The notes below the pieces were generated by a model that did not search any database, was not told the origin of the DNA, and saw nothing but the letters and a program-made list of their open reading frames with translations. Position numbers and translations under genes: made by a program. This document shows, piece after piece, positions 1-6,710 of a DNA stretch of 21,056 bases. The stretch covers positions 1-21,056 of the forward strand of contig CAUQKV010000025.1 of NCBI GenBank assembly GCA_963518845.1, given 5' to 3'. The DNA is from JABCPE02 sp963518845. GTDB taxonomy: Bacteria > Bacteroidota > Bacteroidia > Flavobacteriales > Weeksellaceae. Position 1 is the first letter of the stretch; every line of letters starts with the position of its first letter.

Positions 1-749
1 TTTACATAACCTTGGGAACGCTTCTGGATATTGTCATCTCCCACCGCTTCAGCAGCACTAATGGCAGCATCTATATCTTTGGAATCCAAGAAATTCTCTC
101 TGTTATTACTTCTTCTAGCCCATACTCCTGCATAAAAATCCGCCTGAAGCTCTACGGCTACAGAATTTTTATTAATTTCAGCTTCTGAAAAACGACCGCT
201 TCTTCTCATTTTATCAGATTTCTGTAAAGTTCCCAAAAGATTTTGAACATGGTGTCCTACCTCATGCGCCATAACATACGCCACCGAGAATTCTGTTACT
301 TTAGCTCCATATTTACTTTGAAGTTCGTTAAAGAAACTCATATCCATATATATAGTCTCATCAGCTGGACAATAGAAAGGCCCCATCGCTGCTTGGGCTG
401 TCCCACATCCTGACTGGGTAACCTGCTCAAACATTACCACTTTCGGTTTTCTGTATTCCAAACCATGTTCCTCAAAAATCTCTGTCCAGGTTTCCTCTGT
501 CTCAGCCGTTACCATTCTCACAAATTCATAGGTTTTAAGCTCTTCTTCTGTCAGCTCTCTTTGCTCTGTCTGCGCCTGACCTTGCATTACACCACTGTTA
601 TTCAGCACTGCTGAAGGGTCGCCTCCTAAAAACATCACTACCAATACCATTACTATCGTTCCCAGTCCACCGCCTATCATCATTCCTTTACCACCGCCCT
701 TTCCTCTGCGGTCTTCCACATTGTCACTTCTGTCGTTTGTCCATTTCAT
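1..749 (-). CDS. ypfJ: YpfJ-type neutral zinc metallopeptidase, C-terminus cut by window edge
   Basis: Reading the minus strand from ATG 747-749 gives 249 codons that remain open at the left edge, so the 3' end is missing. The N-terminus is a short charged stretch (KWTNDRSDNVEDRRG), then a Gly-rich turn and one hydrophobic segment (about residues 27-43), as in membrane-anchored YpfJ/KPN_02809-family proteins. The zinc-binding motif HEVGHH is visible, encoded near 253-270. Upstream of it lies a Cys-containing segment (SGCGTAQAAMGPFYCP) typical of the family, and downstream a conserved ELQADFYAGVWA stretch holding the likely third zinc ligand region. The physiological substrate is not known for the family. 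The start lies 21 bp after the glycosyltransferase stop, so it is probably the last gene of the lpxL-like/GT2/ypfJ operon. Family assignment is firm; peptidase activity is inferred. Confidence 0.9.
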   Translation of the reverse strand, partial: MKWTNDRSDNVEDRRGKGGGKGMMIGGGLGTIVMVLVVMFLGGDPSAVLNNSGVMQGQAQTEQRELTEEELKTYEFVRMVTAETEETWTEIFEEHGLEYRKPKVVMFEQVTQSGCGTAQAAMGPFYCPADETIYMDMSFFNELQSKYGAKVTEFSVAYVMAHEVGHHVQNLLGTLQKSDKMRRSGRFSEAEINKNSVAVELQADFYAGVWARRSNNRENFLDSKDIDAAISAAEAVGDDNIQKRSQGYV

Positions 750-770
750 AATTTAATAATTTTAAAAATT

Positions 771-1742
771 TTACTTTTTTATAAAATACCTAAAAACCAA
801 ATATTTGGTTTGATAATAATTCTTTTTCTGAAACTTTGCTCTTCTCCTAAAACTTTCTGGGAACTGAGCATAAAATCCTAAATGTCCTCTGAAAACTGCC
901 CAAAGATGTGAAATTCCCTCTTTATATGCAAGATAAATGCCAGCCACCACATCCAAAGCCAATCGTAATGGAATTATCCAGAACAAGGCCCCAAAAGGAA
1001 GATTCTTGACTAACATAGAGAGATTATTTCTTATATTTAGAAAAGTTTTTCTTGGATTTTGTTTGTTTAAAGTTCCTCCGCCAACATGATAAATCGTGGA
1101 TTTCCCTGTATAAAATATTTTTTTACCTAAATTTATCAGTCGCCAGCAAAGGTCTATTTCCTCCTGATGGGCAAAAAAACGCTCATCAAATCCGCCAGCC
1201 AGCCAAAAATCGCTCTTCCTTATAAAAAAACAACAGCCCGACGCCCAGAAAATATCTGTTTCGTCATCATACTGCCCTTTATCCTCCTCCAAATCATCAA
1301 AAACACGCCCTCGGCAGTAGGGATAGCCCAAATTATCTATCAAGCCGCCTCCTGCTCCTGCAAATTCAAAATAATTTTTCCTGTCGTAAGAAAGAATTTT
1401 GGGCTGAATAGCCGCTATTTCTAGGTTTTGCTGAAATAAATCTAAAACAGGTTTCAGCCAGCCCTCTGTAACTTCTACATCGGAATTGAGCAGACAGTAG
1501 ATTTCTTCCTCCACCTGTTTCAGCCCTTCATTGTATCCTCCTGCAAATCCTGAATTTTGAGTATTCTGAATTATCTTTACTGAAGGAAAATCATTCTCTA
1601 AAAACGAAACGCTGTCATCCGTAGAGGCATTATCTACGACATAAATTTGCGCAGATTCAGAATATTTGAGAACCGTAGGCAGAAATTTTTCCAGCCAGCT
1701 TTTCCCATTCCAGTTTAGGATTACAACAGCAATTCGTTTCAT
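771..1742 (-). CDS. Family 2 glycosyltransferase (GT-A fold)
   Basis: A 323-residue GT2 enzyme of the rhamnosyltransferase-like/WcaA type, expected to transfer a sugar from a nucleotide donor to a surface glycan or lipid acceptor on the cytoplasmic face. Visible landmarks are the N-terminal beta strand VVILNWNG (6-13), nucleotide-binding DNASTDDS (37-44), the SDV metal-site region in LNSDVEV (85-91), and the acceptor/catalytic block around 167-201 with GGFDERFF followed by QEEIDLCWR. HVGGGT at 219-224 is also typical. Residues about 247-275 are hydrophobic and may contact the membrane. It begins 12 bp after the acyltransferase stop, so the two are probably co-transcribed, which suggests a role in LPS or envelope glycan assembly. 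The sugar and acceptor cannot be read from the sequence. Confidence 0.9.
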   Translation of the reverse strand: MKRIAVVILNWNGKSWLEKFLPTVLKYSESAQIYVVDNASTDDSVSFLENDFPSVKIIQNTQNSGFAGGYNEGLKQVEEEIYCLLNSDVEVTEGWLKPVLDLFQQNLEIAAIQPKILSYDRKNYFEFAGAGGGLIDNLGYPYCRGRVFDDLEEDKGQYDDETDIFWASGCCFFIRKSDFWLAGGFDERFFAHQEEIDLCWRLINLGKKIFYTGKSTIYHVGGGTLNKQNPRKTFLNIRNNLSMLVKNLPFGALFWIIPLRLALDVVAGIYLAYKEGISHLWAVFRGHLGFYAQFPESFRRRAKFQKKNYYQTKYLVFRYFIKK

Positions 1743-1754
1743 CAGAAAAAGTAT

Positions 1755-2633
1755 TTATTCCTCATATTTTTTGATATCGTTCTGATATTTCCATCTTCGG
1801 TGAGACCAAAGCCAGTTGTCTGGGCGCTCATTAATGGTTTCTTCCAGCATTTTATGGAATTTCCTCACCACTTCATATTCTTTAAACTGCTCTCCATCAG
1901 GGTAAATTCGGTGATAGCTCACTTCGTAATAGCCTCGTTTTACTTTTTTCATTTCACAATAGATAAAAGCCAAATCCAGCCTTTGTGAAAGCTTGTCATA
2001 ACCGATGAAAACAGGAGTTCTCTGATTTAAAAACTTTAATCCGTAATAAACCTCGGAGAAATGCGGCGTCTGGTCGGCCACGAACATATACGCCGAATTT
2101 CCATCAACAGGCGTTCTCAATATATGTCTGATAATCTCACGAGAGTTCAGCGCCTTATTTCCAAAACGATTTCTAATGAGTTTCACTTTCTCCTCCCAAA
2201 AATCGTTATTTACCTTTCTATAAACGGGATGGCAGTTTTCCTGCGGAATGATTTTCGCAAAAGCGTTAATCCACTCCCAGTCAAAAACATGCCCTGCCAA
2301 GATAATCACATTTTTTCTTTCGGCTTTGGCTTGATGAAAAAGCTCTTGGTTAATGTGTTTCACACGCTTTCCCAGTTCTTCTTCACTGATTGTCATCGCC
2401 TTCACCGTTTCTACGATGTAATCAGAAAAATTGCGAAAAAATTTCTTTTGAATTTGTTTAATTTCCTTTTCGCTTTTGTTAGGAAAAGAGTTTTTCAAAT
2501 TTTCATAAACGATTTTTTTTCGGTAACCGATGATATAATAATTAACGAAAAAAATAATATCCGAAATAATATACAACGCGCCCAGCGGCAGTTTTGATGC
2601 TAAATAAACAATATGAAAAAGTAAATTATTCAA
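1755..2633 (-). CDS. LpxL/HtrB-type lysophospholipid (lipid A) acyltransferase
   Basis: A 292-residue protein of the bacterial lipid A acyltransferase family, which transfers a secondary acyl chain to a lipid A precursor or related lipid at the inner membrane. The N-terminal hydrophobic region (about 3-35) is the expected membrane anchor. The catalytic H-x4-E motif is H115-E120 in AGHVFDWEW. ADQTP (186-190) and the C-terminal RPDNWLWSHRRWK block (270-282) match the family. The start codon is TTG (2631-2633). I see no in-frame ATG that would keep the N-terminus typical of the family, and a near-consensus promoter lies just upstream, so TTG is accepted. It heads an operon with the GT2 and ypfJ genes. 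Whether it acts on lipid A or on an aminolipid (a Bacteroidota variant) is open. Confidence 0.87.
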   Translation of the reverse strand: MNNLLFHIVYLASKLPLGALYIISDIIFFVNYYIIGYRKKIVYENLKNSFPNKSEKEIKQIQKKFFRNFSDYIVETVKAMTISEEELGKRVKHINQELFHQAKAERKNVIILAGHVFDWEWINAFAKIIPQENCHPVYRKVNNDFWEEKVKLIRNRFGNKALNSREIIRHILRTPVDGNSAYMFVADQTPHFSEVYYGLKFLNQRTPVFIGYDKLSQRLDLAFIYCEMKKVKRGYYEVSYHRIYPDGEQFKEYEVVRKFHKMLEETINERPDNWLWSHRRWKYQNDIKKYEE

Positions 2634-2650
2634 TGTATAAATTTTGGGTG

Positions 2651-2658
2651 CGAAGATA
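2651..2658 (-). promoter_or_regulatory. Possible -7 element of the acyltransferase operon
   Basis: Read on the minus strand the octamer is TATCTTCG, one mismatch from the Bacteroidota -7 consensus TAnnTTTG. It lies 17 bp upstream of the TTG start at 2633, a spacing similar to the other promoters here. It overlaps the upstream region of the divergent thioredoxin promoter. Inference only. Confidence 0.4.
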
Positions 2659-2663
2659 CAAAT

Positions 2664-2693
2664 TTTGTCAATTCCATTTTTTTATTACATTTG
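2664..2693 (+). promoter_or_regulatory. Bacteroidota-type promoter of the thioredoxin-like gene
   Basis: TTTG at 2664-2667 (-33) and TACATTTG at 2686-2693 (-7) are separated by 18 bp, a match to the TTG/TAnnTTTG promoter of this phylum. The start codon is 14 bp after the -7 element. Confidence 0.75.
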
Positions 2694-2707
2694 GAAAAAT
2701 TTTAACA

Positions 2708-3214
2708 ATGAAAAAGATATTCATAAAACTTGCTTTTTTAGGTGTTTTGATGCCTTCATTATATTACGCTCAGACTTCTGAAATAAGCCCACAGCAGGAA
2801 AAACTGGCTCTTCCAAAACCATACAGAGAGGAGGATAATGCAGAAATAGAAATCCAAAAATTAGTAAAACAAGCTAAAAAAGAAAATAAAAACATCATCT
2901 TGCAGGCGGGAGGAAACTGGTGCATCTGGTGCTTAAGATTTGATAATTTTGTAAAAACGACTCCTGAACTAAAAAAAATAGTTGGTGAGAATTTTCTTTA
3001 TTACCATCTAAATTTTTCTCCAAAGAATAAAAATGAAAAAGTTTTTGCAAAATATGGTAACCCTGGCGAGAAATTCGGTTATCCTGTTTTCATTATTTTA
3101 GATAAAAATGGAAAACAAATCCACACGCAGAGCAGTGAGATTTTTGAAGAAGGAAAAGGCTACAGCCTAGAAAAAGTAAAAACTTTCTTCAAAGAATGGA
3201 TTGCTAAAAACTAA
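2708..3214 (+). CDS. Exported thioredoxin-fold protein
   Basis: A 168-residue secreted or periplasmic thioredoxin-like protein. Residues 1-21 form a signal peptide (KK, hydrophobic core, cleavage probably after YYA before Q22). The active-site motif is WCIWC with C72 and C75, in the context GGNWCIWCLRFDNF. The cis-proline is P126 (GYPVF), followed by ILDKNGK. This resembles the thioredoxin_7 branch rather than classic TrxA (WCGPC), suggesting a periplasmic thiol reductase or chaperone-like role. An in-frame ATG at 2594 would extend the ORF into the divergent acyltransferase gene and bury the signal peptide; ATG 2708 fits the promoter at 2664-2693 and is preferred. The gene converges on clpS with a shared terminator. 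The Trp before the second Cys is unusual for a CxxC centre. Confidence 0.85.
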   Translation: MKKIFIKLAFLGVLMPSLYYAQTSEISPQQEKLALPKPYREEDNAEIEIQKLVKQAKKENKNIILQAGGNWCIWCLRFDNFVKTTPELKKIVGENFLYYHLNFSPKNKNEKVFAKYGNPGEKFGYPVFIILDKNGKQIHTQSSEIFEEGKGYSLEKVKTFFKEWIAKN

Positions 3215-3243
3215 AAAACTGCTCAGATTTGAGCAGTTTTTTT
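3213..3243. terminator. Bidirectional terminator between thioredoxin-like gene and clpS
   Basis: AAAAAACTGCTC (3213-3224) pairs perfectly with GAGCAGTTTTTT (3231-3242) around a 6-nt loop, with A and T runs on both sides. It fills the whole gap between the two convergent stop codons and touches both of them. Confidence 0.9.
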
Positions 3244-3550
3244 ATATTATTTCACTGGTAAGACCTCGTCCTAAAAGCTTCTGGTGCATAGGCATAAGCA
3301 TTTCCATATCGCCTGTTTTCACAGTGCATTTGCCTTTATAATGAACCAGCATAGTGCATTGCTCCGCCTGTTCCAGCGTGTGTTTACAAACTTCTATAAG
3401 AGACTCTATCACAAAATCAAAAGTATTGATATCATCGTTATAAAGAACCAACTTATTTTCTGTATTTTCTTCCTCCAAAAGAAGAACATCAGTTTGTTTC
3501 TCTGTTTGTGAGCTTTCGCAGTATATGTTATATTTTCTCTGTCTCTTCAT
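3242..3550 (-). CDS. clpS: ClpS, adaptor of the ClpAP protease (N-end rule)
   Basis: A 102-residue protein with the ClpS core. The LVLYNDDINTFDFV segment contains N38-D39-D40, which in the family reads the N-terminal residue of substrates, and VHYKGK (69-74) holds the second binding-pocket His (H70). An acidic, flexible N-terminus of about 33 residues precedes the core, as expected for the part inserted into ClpA/ClpC. It delivers N-degron substrates to the Clp ATPase in the cytoplasm. The ATG lies inside the 3' end of the upstream CBS-domain gene (23-bp overlap), indicating co-transcription and likely translational coupling. The stop codon abuts the shared terminator. Confidence 0.92.
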   Translation of the reverse strand: MKRQRKYNIYCESSQTEKQTDVLLLEEENTENKLVLYNDDINTFDFVIESLIEVCKHTLEQAEQCTMLVHYKGKCTVKTGDMEMLMPMHQKLLGRGLTSEII

Positions 3551-4868
3551 GTGTTTCTTCTATATCCTGTGGTTCGTATTTCAGCTCTACCATTTCCACA
3601 CTTTTATTCTGCATTTTCAAGATTTTGAAAGCATAATTACACAGCTTAAATTCTTGATTTTCTTCTGGAATATCCGAAAGCTGATACATGATATATCCCG
3701 CCAAGGTATTGTATTCAGAGTCCTCTGGCAGCGGTATAGGCAGGTATTCGTTTATCTCATCCAAAGGCTGTGTCGCGTGTATCCAGAATGTATTTTCTGC
3801 TACCTCATCTACTAATTTTTGTTCATCATCTTCCTCATCTTGGATTTCACCTACCAGCTCTTCCAAAATATCTTCTAATGTTACGATTCCTTCTGTTCCT
3901 CCAAATTCATCAATCACAATCGCAATATGCTGTTTTTTCTGTTGAAAAACATTCATCAAATCAGAAATTTTCTTACTTCCCACCACGAAAAACGCCTCAC
4001 GCAAGAATTTTCTTAAATCTACATCTTTGTTTTTGATGTATTCACGCATGATTTCCTTTGTGTAAAAAATCCCTATGATATTGTCTATGGAGTTCTCATA
4101 TACAGGAATTCTGGAATATCCGCAGTCTATTATTTTACTTAAAATCACATCATTATCCTCCGTAATATCGATGGTGATGATATTCTGTCTCGGCACCATC
4201 ACCTGTTTAGCAGTATGGTCAGTAAAATCAAAAGCATTTTTGATAATTTCATAATTTTCCTCCTCTATCTCGCCTCCTGCAGCACTCTGTTTTACCAACA
4301 GCTGAAGCTCCTCTGTGGAGTGTATCTCATGACCAGCCACAGGGTGGATATTGATAAGTCTTAAAAATGCATTAGAAATCGCATTCATCAACCAAATAAA
4401 AGGTTTGAATATGTTGTAAAATAACAACAAAGGCCACGCAACAAATAAAGTCGTCGCCTCTGATTTTCTAATTGCTATTGACTTCGGAACTAATTCTCCG
4501 AAGACGATATGCATCATCGTCACAACAAGGAAACTTCCCGCCAAAGCCATCGTAGAAAGGGTTTCTGGTGCAATATCAATATTCAGTTTAGAAAACGCCG
4601 CTTCTAAAATATGATGCATCGTGCTTTCTCCTATGAAACCGAGTGCTAGACTGGCAAGCGTAATTCCCAGCTGTGTAGCAGAAAGATAAGCGTCTAAGTT
4701 TTTGATGATTTTTTCGGCTTGTTTTGCGGAGGCATTTCCTCCTTCCGCCTTGATTTGAATTTGAGAGTGGCGCACTTTAACTATCGAAAACTCTGCCGCC
4801 ACGAAAAAGCCATTAAGTATTACAAAAAATAATGCTGATAAAAGTTTTAATAAACTATCGGGGTCCAT
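3528..4868 (-). CDS. CNNM/CBS/CorC-type membrane transporter (hemolysin family)
   Basis: A 446-residue inner-membrane protein of the hemolysin/CorC family (related to Mg2+/Co2+ efflux proteins CNNM and PaeA/YtfL). In order: a DUF21/CNNM transmembrane domain (about 5-200, with NGFFVAAEFSIVKVR at 19-33 and FGELVPKSIAI at 123-133), CBS 1 (about 222-275, VMVPR and YSRIPVYENS), CBS 2 (about 285-342, VIDEFGGTEGIVTLEDI), and a C-terminal CorC_HlyC domain (about 358-432). The acidic tail EETHEETEKI overlaps the clpS start. The likely role is divalent cation export controlled by nucleotide binding to the CBS pair. GldE, a gliding protein with the same domain order, was considered but the N-terminus does not look like it. 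No haemolytic activity is implied by the family name. Confidence 0.88.
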   Translation of the reverse strand: MDPDSLLKLLSALFFVILNGFFVAAEFSIVKVRHSQIQIKAEGGNASAKQAEKIIKNLDAYLSATQLGITLASLALGFIGESTMHHILEAAFSKLNIDIAPETLSTMALAGSFLVVTMMHIVFGELVPKSIAIRKSEATTLFVAWPLLLFYNIFKPFIWLMNAISNAFLRLINIHPVAGHEIHSTEELQLLVKQSAAGGEIEEENYEIIKNAFDFTDHTAKQVMVPRQNIITIDITEDNDVILSKIIDCGYSRIPVYENSIDNIIGIFYTKEIMREYIKNKDVDLRKFLREAFFVVGSKKISDLMNVFQQKKQHIAIVIDEFGGTEGIVTLEDILEELVGEIQDEEDDEQKLVDEVAENTFWIHATQPLDEINEYLPIPLPEDSEYNTLAGYIMYQLSDIPEENQEFKLCNYAFKILKMQNKSVEMVELKYEPQDIEETHEETEKI

Positions 4869-4899
4869 TTAATTTAAATTGTTAAACAAAAATAGTATG

Positions 4900-4932
4900 C
4901 AAATATAACTAATAAATATTTATCTGACCAAA
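4900..4932 (-). promoter_or_regulatory. Promoter of the CBS-domain gene and clpS
   Basis: On the minus strand TTTG (4929-4932) is followed after 21 bp by TATATTTG (4900-4907), a good match to the phylum promoter. The gene starts 31 bp downstream at 4868. Confidence 0.75.
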
Positions 4933-4972
4933 CTTCTTGATTTAGGTTAAGGTGTTTTGACAAAATATGCCT

Positions 4973-4980
4973 TATATTTG
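4973..4980 (+). promoter_or_regulatory. -7 element of the OsmC-family gene
   Basis: TATATTTG matches TAnnTTTG exactly, 18 bp before the ATG at 4999. A TTTTG at 4955-4959 is too close (13 bp) to be a standard -33 box. Confidence 0.65.
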
Positions 4981-4998
4981 CTGTCTTAATCTTAATTT

Positions 4999-5397
4999 AT
5001 GAAAGCAGAAGTAATTACAAAAATTGGTGCAGAGAAATATCTAATGAACATCTCTGCTGGTAAAAACAACATTATCGGTGATGAACCCTCAGCTAAAGGC
5101 GGACAGGAAAAAGGATTTAATCCGCTGGAACTTTTAGCTTCGGCTCTTTCATCTTGCACCACTGCAACCATCAAAATGTTTGCAGACCGCAAAGAATGGG
5201 AGGTAGAGGAAGTTTCTGTAAAAGTTCTTTTTGATAATGAAACTAAAGAAGGCGTTTCGCAATTCAAAAAGATCATAGAAATAAAAGGAAATCTTACCGA
5301 GGAGCAACGCAACATATTACACAAAACAGCCCACGCCTGCCCTATTCAGAAAATCCTCACTGGCGAAATTGCCATAGAATCTGAACTACTTCCTTAA
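4999..5397 (+). CDS. OsmC/Ohr-family thiol peroxidase-like protein
   Basis: A 132-residue protein of the OsmC family. The two catalytic cysteines of the family are present: C53 in ALSSCTTATI and C114 in AHACPIQK. NPLELLASAL (41-50), just before the first Cys, is also characteristic. The expected role is reduction of organic hydroperoxides in the cytoplasm through a Cys pair, using dithiol or lipoyl donors in characterised members. Sequence alone does not separate the OsmC, Ohr and YhfA branches; the absence of an extended Ohr-type N-terminus favours YhfA/OsmC-like. It is monocistronic, with its own -7 element and a terminator shared with convergent sucB. Confidence 0.85.
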   Translation: MKAEVITKIGAEKYLMNISAGKNNIIGDEPSAKGGQEKGFNPLELLASALSSCTTATIKMFADRKEWEVEEVSVKVLFDNETKEGVSQFKKIIEIKGNLTEEQRNILHKTAHACPIQKILTGEIAIESELLP

Positions 5398-5415
5398 AAA
5401 ATCTCAATCAGAAAC

Positions 5416-5456
5416 AAAAAAATCAGAAATCTTCAAAAGGATTTCTGATTTTTTTT
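5416..5456. terminator. Bidirectional terminator between osmC-like gene and sucB
   Basis: Seven A plus TCAGAAAT (5416-5430) pair with ATTTCTGA plus seven T (5441-5455) around a 10-nt loop, followed by one more T. It lies between the convergent stops at 5397 and 5466. Confidence 0.88.
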
Positions 5457-5465
5457 AATGAATAT

Positions 5466-6671
5466 TTATAGCTCAAGTGCTTTTTTCTCATTGTTTTCCA
5501 TGAGCAGCTCCACTGGATTTTCTATAGCTTCTTTCACAGCCACCAAGAATCCTACGGACTCACGACCATCGATTATTCTATGGTCATAAGAAAGCGCTAG
5601 ATACATCATCGGACGGATTTCTACCTGCCCATTGACAGCCACAGGGCGTTCTAAGATATTATGCATTCCTAAAATCGCACTTTGTGGCGGATTGATAATC
5701 GGTGTAGAAAGCATAGACCCGAAAGTCCCTCCATTAGTAATGGTAAAAGTTCCGCCTGTCATCTCATCTACAGAAATATTCCCATCACGAACTTTCGTAG
5801 CTAAATCTTTTATTTTTAACTCAATACCTTTAAAGGATAAAGTCTCTGCATCTCTGATAATCGGCACCATAAGTCCCTTTGGTCCAGAAACTGCCACAGA
5901 AATATCACAAAAATCATAATTGATTTTTTGGTCGCCATCTATCGCTGCATTCACATCAGGATAAAGTTTCAACGCTCTGGTAACCGCCTTTGTAAAGAAA
6001 GACATAAAACCAAGCCCTACACCGTGTTTCTGTGAAAATTCTTCTTTATAAAGTTTTCTCAGTCTGAAAATTTCGCTCATATCCACCTCATTAAAGGTAG
6101 TAAGCATCGCGGTTTCGTTCTTTACAGAAACCAATCTAGCAGCCAGTTTTCTCCTTAAAACAGAAAGTTTCGTAACGGTCTGTTTGCGGTTTCCTTGCGT
6201 TCTTCCCATTGCTGCAACGGCTTTTATCGCATCTTCTTTGGTGATTTTTCCGCCCACGCCTGTTCCTGTAACTTTATCAGAATCAATGCTGTTCTCCTTT
6301 AAAATCACTTTTGCTAATGGAGAAGATGGATAAGATTCCTCTTTTTTAGGCTCTTGTGCAGGAGCAGCCGCTGTTTGTGTTTCCACTTTCATTTCCGAAA
6401 CAAGTTTTTCTGCCTTCACGGCTGACCCTTGTGCAGACATATCTATAAGGCAGACTACCTGCCCTACTTTTACTACATCTCCTTCCTCGGCTTTTAGGGT
6501 AATTACTCCTGACTGCTCAGCTGGGAGTTCTAGTGTCGCCTTATCAGAATCTACCTCTGCTATCGGCTGGTCTTTTTCTACAAAATCGCCATCTTTTACT
6601 AACCAAGATGAGATTTCTACTTCTGTGATGGATTCGCCTGGTGAAGGCACTTTCATTTCTAATATAGACAT
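5466..6671 (-). CDS. sucB: 2-oxoglutarate dehydrogenase E2 (dihydrolipoyl succinyltransferase)
   Basis: A 401-residue E2 subunit that moves the succinyl group from E1 via lipoamide to CoA in the TCA cycle. In order: one lipoyl domain (about 2-76, lipoylated Lys in DSDKA, K44), an Ala/Pro/Glu linker (about 80-112), an E1/E3-binding domain (about 115-152, SPLAKVILKE and GTGVGGKITKEDA), and a catalytic acyltransferase domain (about 165-401) with the SYDHRIIDGR motif (H364, D368). The single lipoyl domain and the pairing with sucA favour succinyl- over acetyltransferase. It starts 39 bp after the sucA stop with no intervening terminator, so the two form an operon. The E3 gene is not in the window. 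Confidence 0.95.
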   Translation of the reverse strand: MSILEMKVPSPGESITEVEISSWLVKDGDFVEKDQPIAEVDSDKATLELPAEQSGVITLKAEEGDVVKVGQVVCLIDMSAQGSAVKAEKLVSEMKVETQTAAAPAQEPKKEESYPSSPLAKVILKENSIDSDKVTGTGVGGKITKEDAIKAVAAMGRTQGNRKQTVTKLSVLRRKLAARLVSVKNETAMLTTFNEVDMSEIFRLRKLYKEEFSQKHGVGLGFMSFFTKAVTRALKLYPDVNAAIDGDQKINYDFCDISVAVSGPKGLMVPIIRDAETLSFKGIELKIKDLATKVRDGNISVDEMTGGTFTITNGGTFGSMLSTPIINPPQSAILGMHNILERPVAVNGQVEIRPMMYLALSYDHRIIDGRESVGFLVAVKEAIENPVELLMENNEKKALEL

Positions 6672-6710
6672 AGCTCTAAGTCTTTATTTTATGTTAATAA
6701 ACTCTATTGT

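Noticed and set aside
2061..2597. 178-residue plus-strand frame antisense to the acyltransferase gene
   Set aside because: Shadow frame; composition is non-protein-like and the minus-strand gene is clearly real. The same applies to other antisense frames in sucA, the fused E1, the response regulator and MATE.
2594..2707. Longer start of the thioredoxin-like protein
   Set aside because: It would overlap the divergent acyltransferase start and its own promoter, and would bury the signal peptide.
3528..4868. Identification of the CBS-domain gene as gliding protein GldE
   Set aside because: Domain order is shared, but the N-terminus and lack of gliding neighbours fit the general CorC/hemolysin family better.
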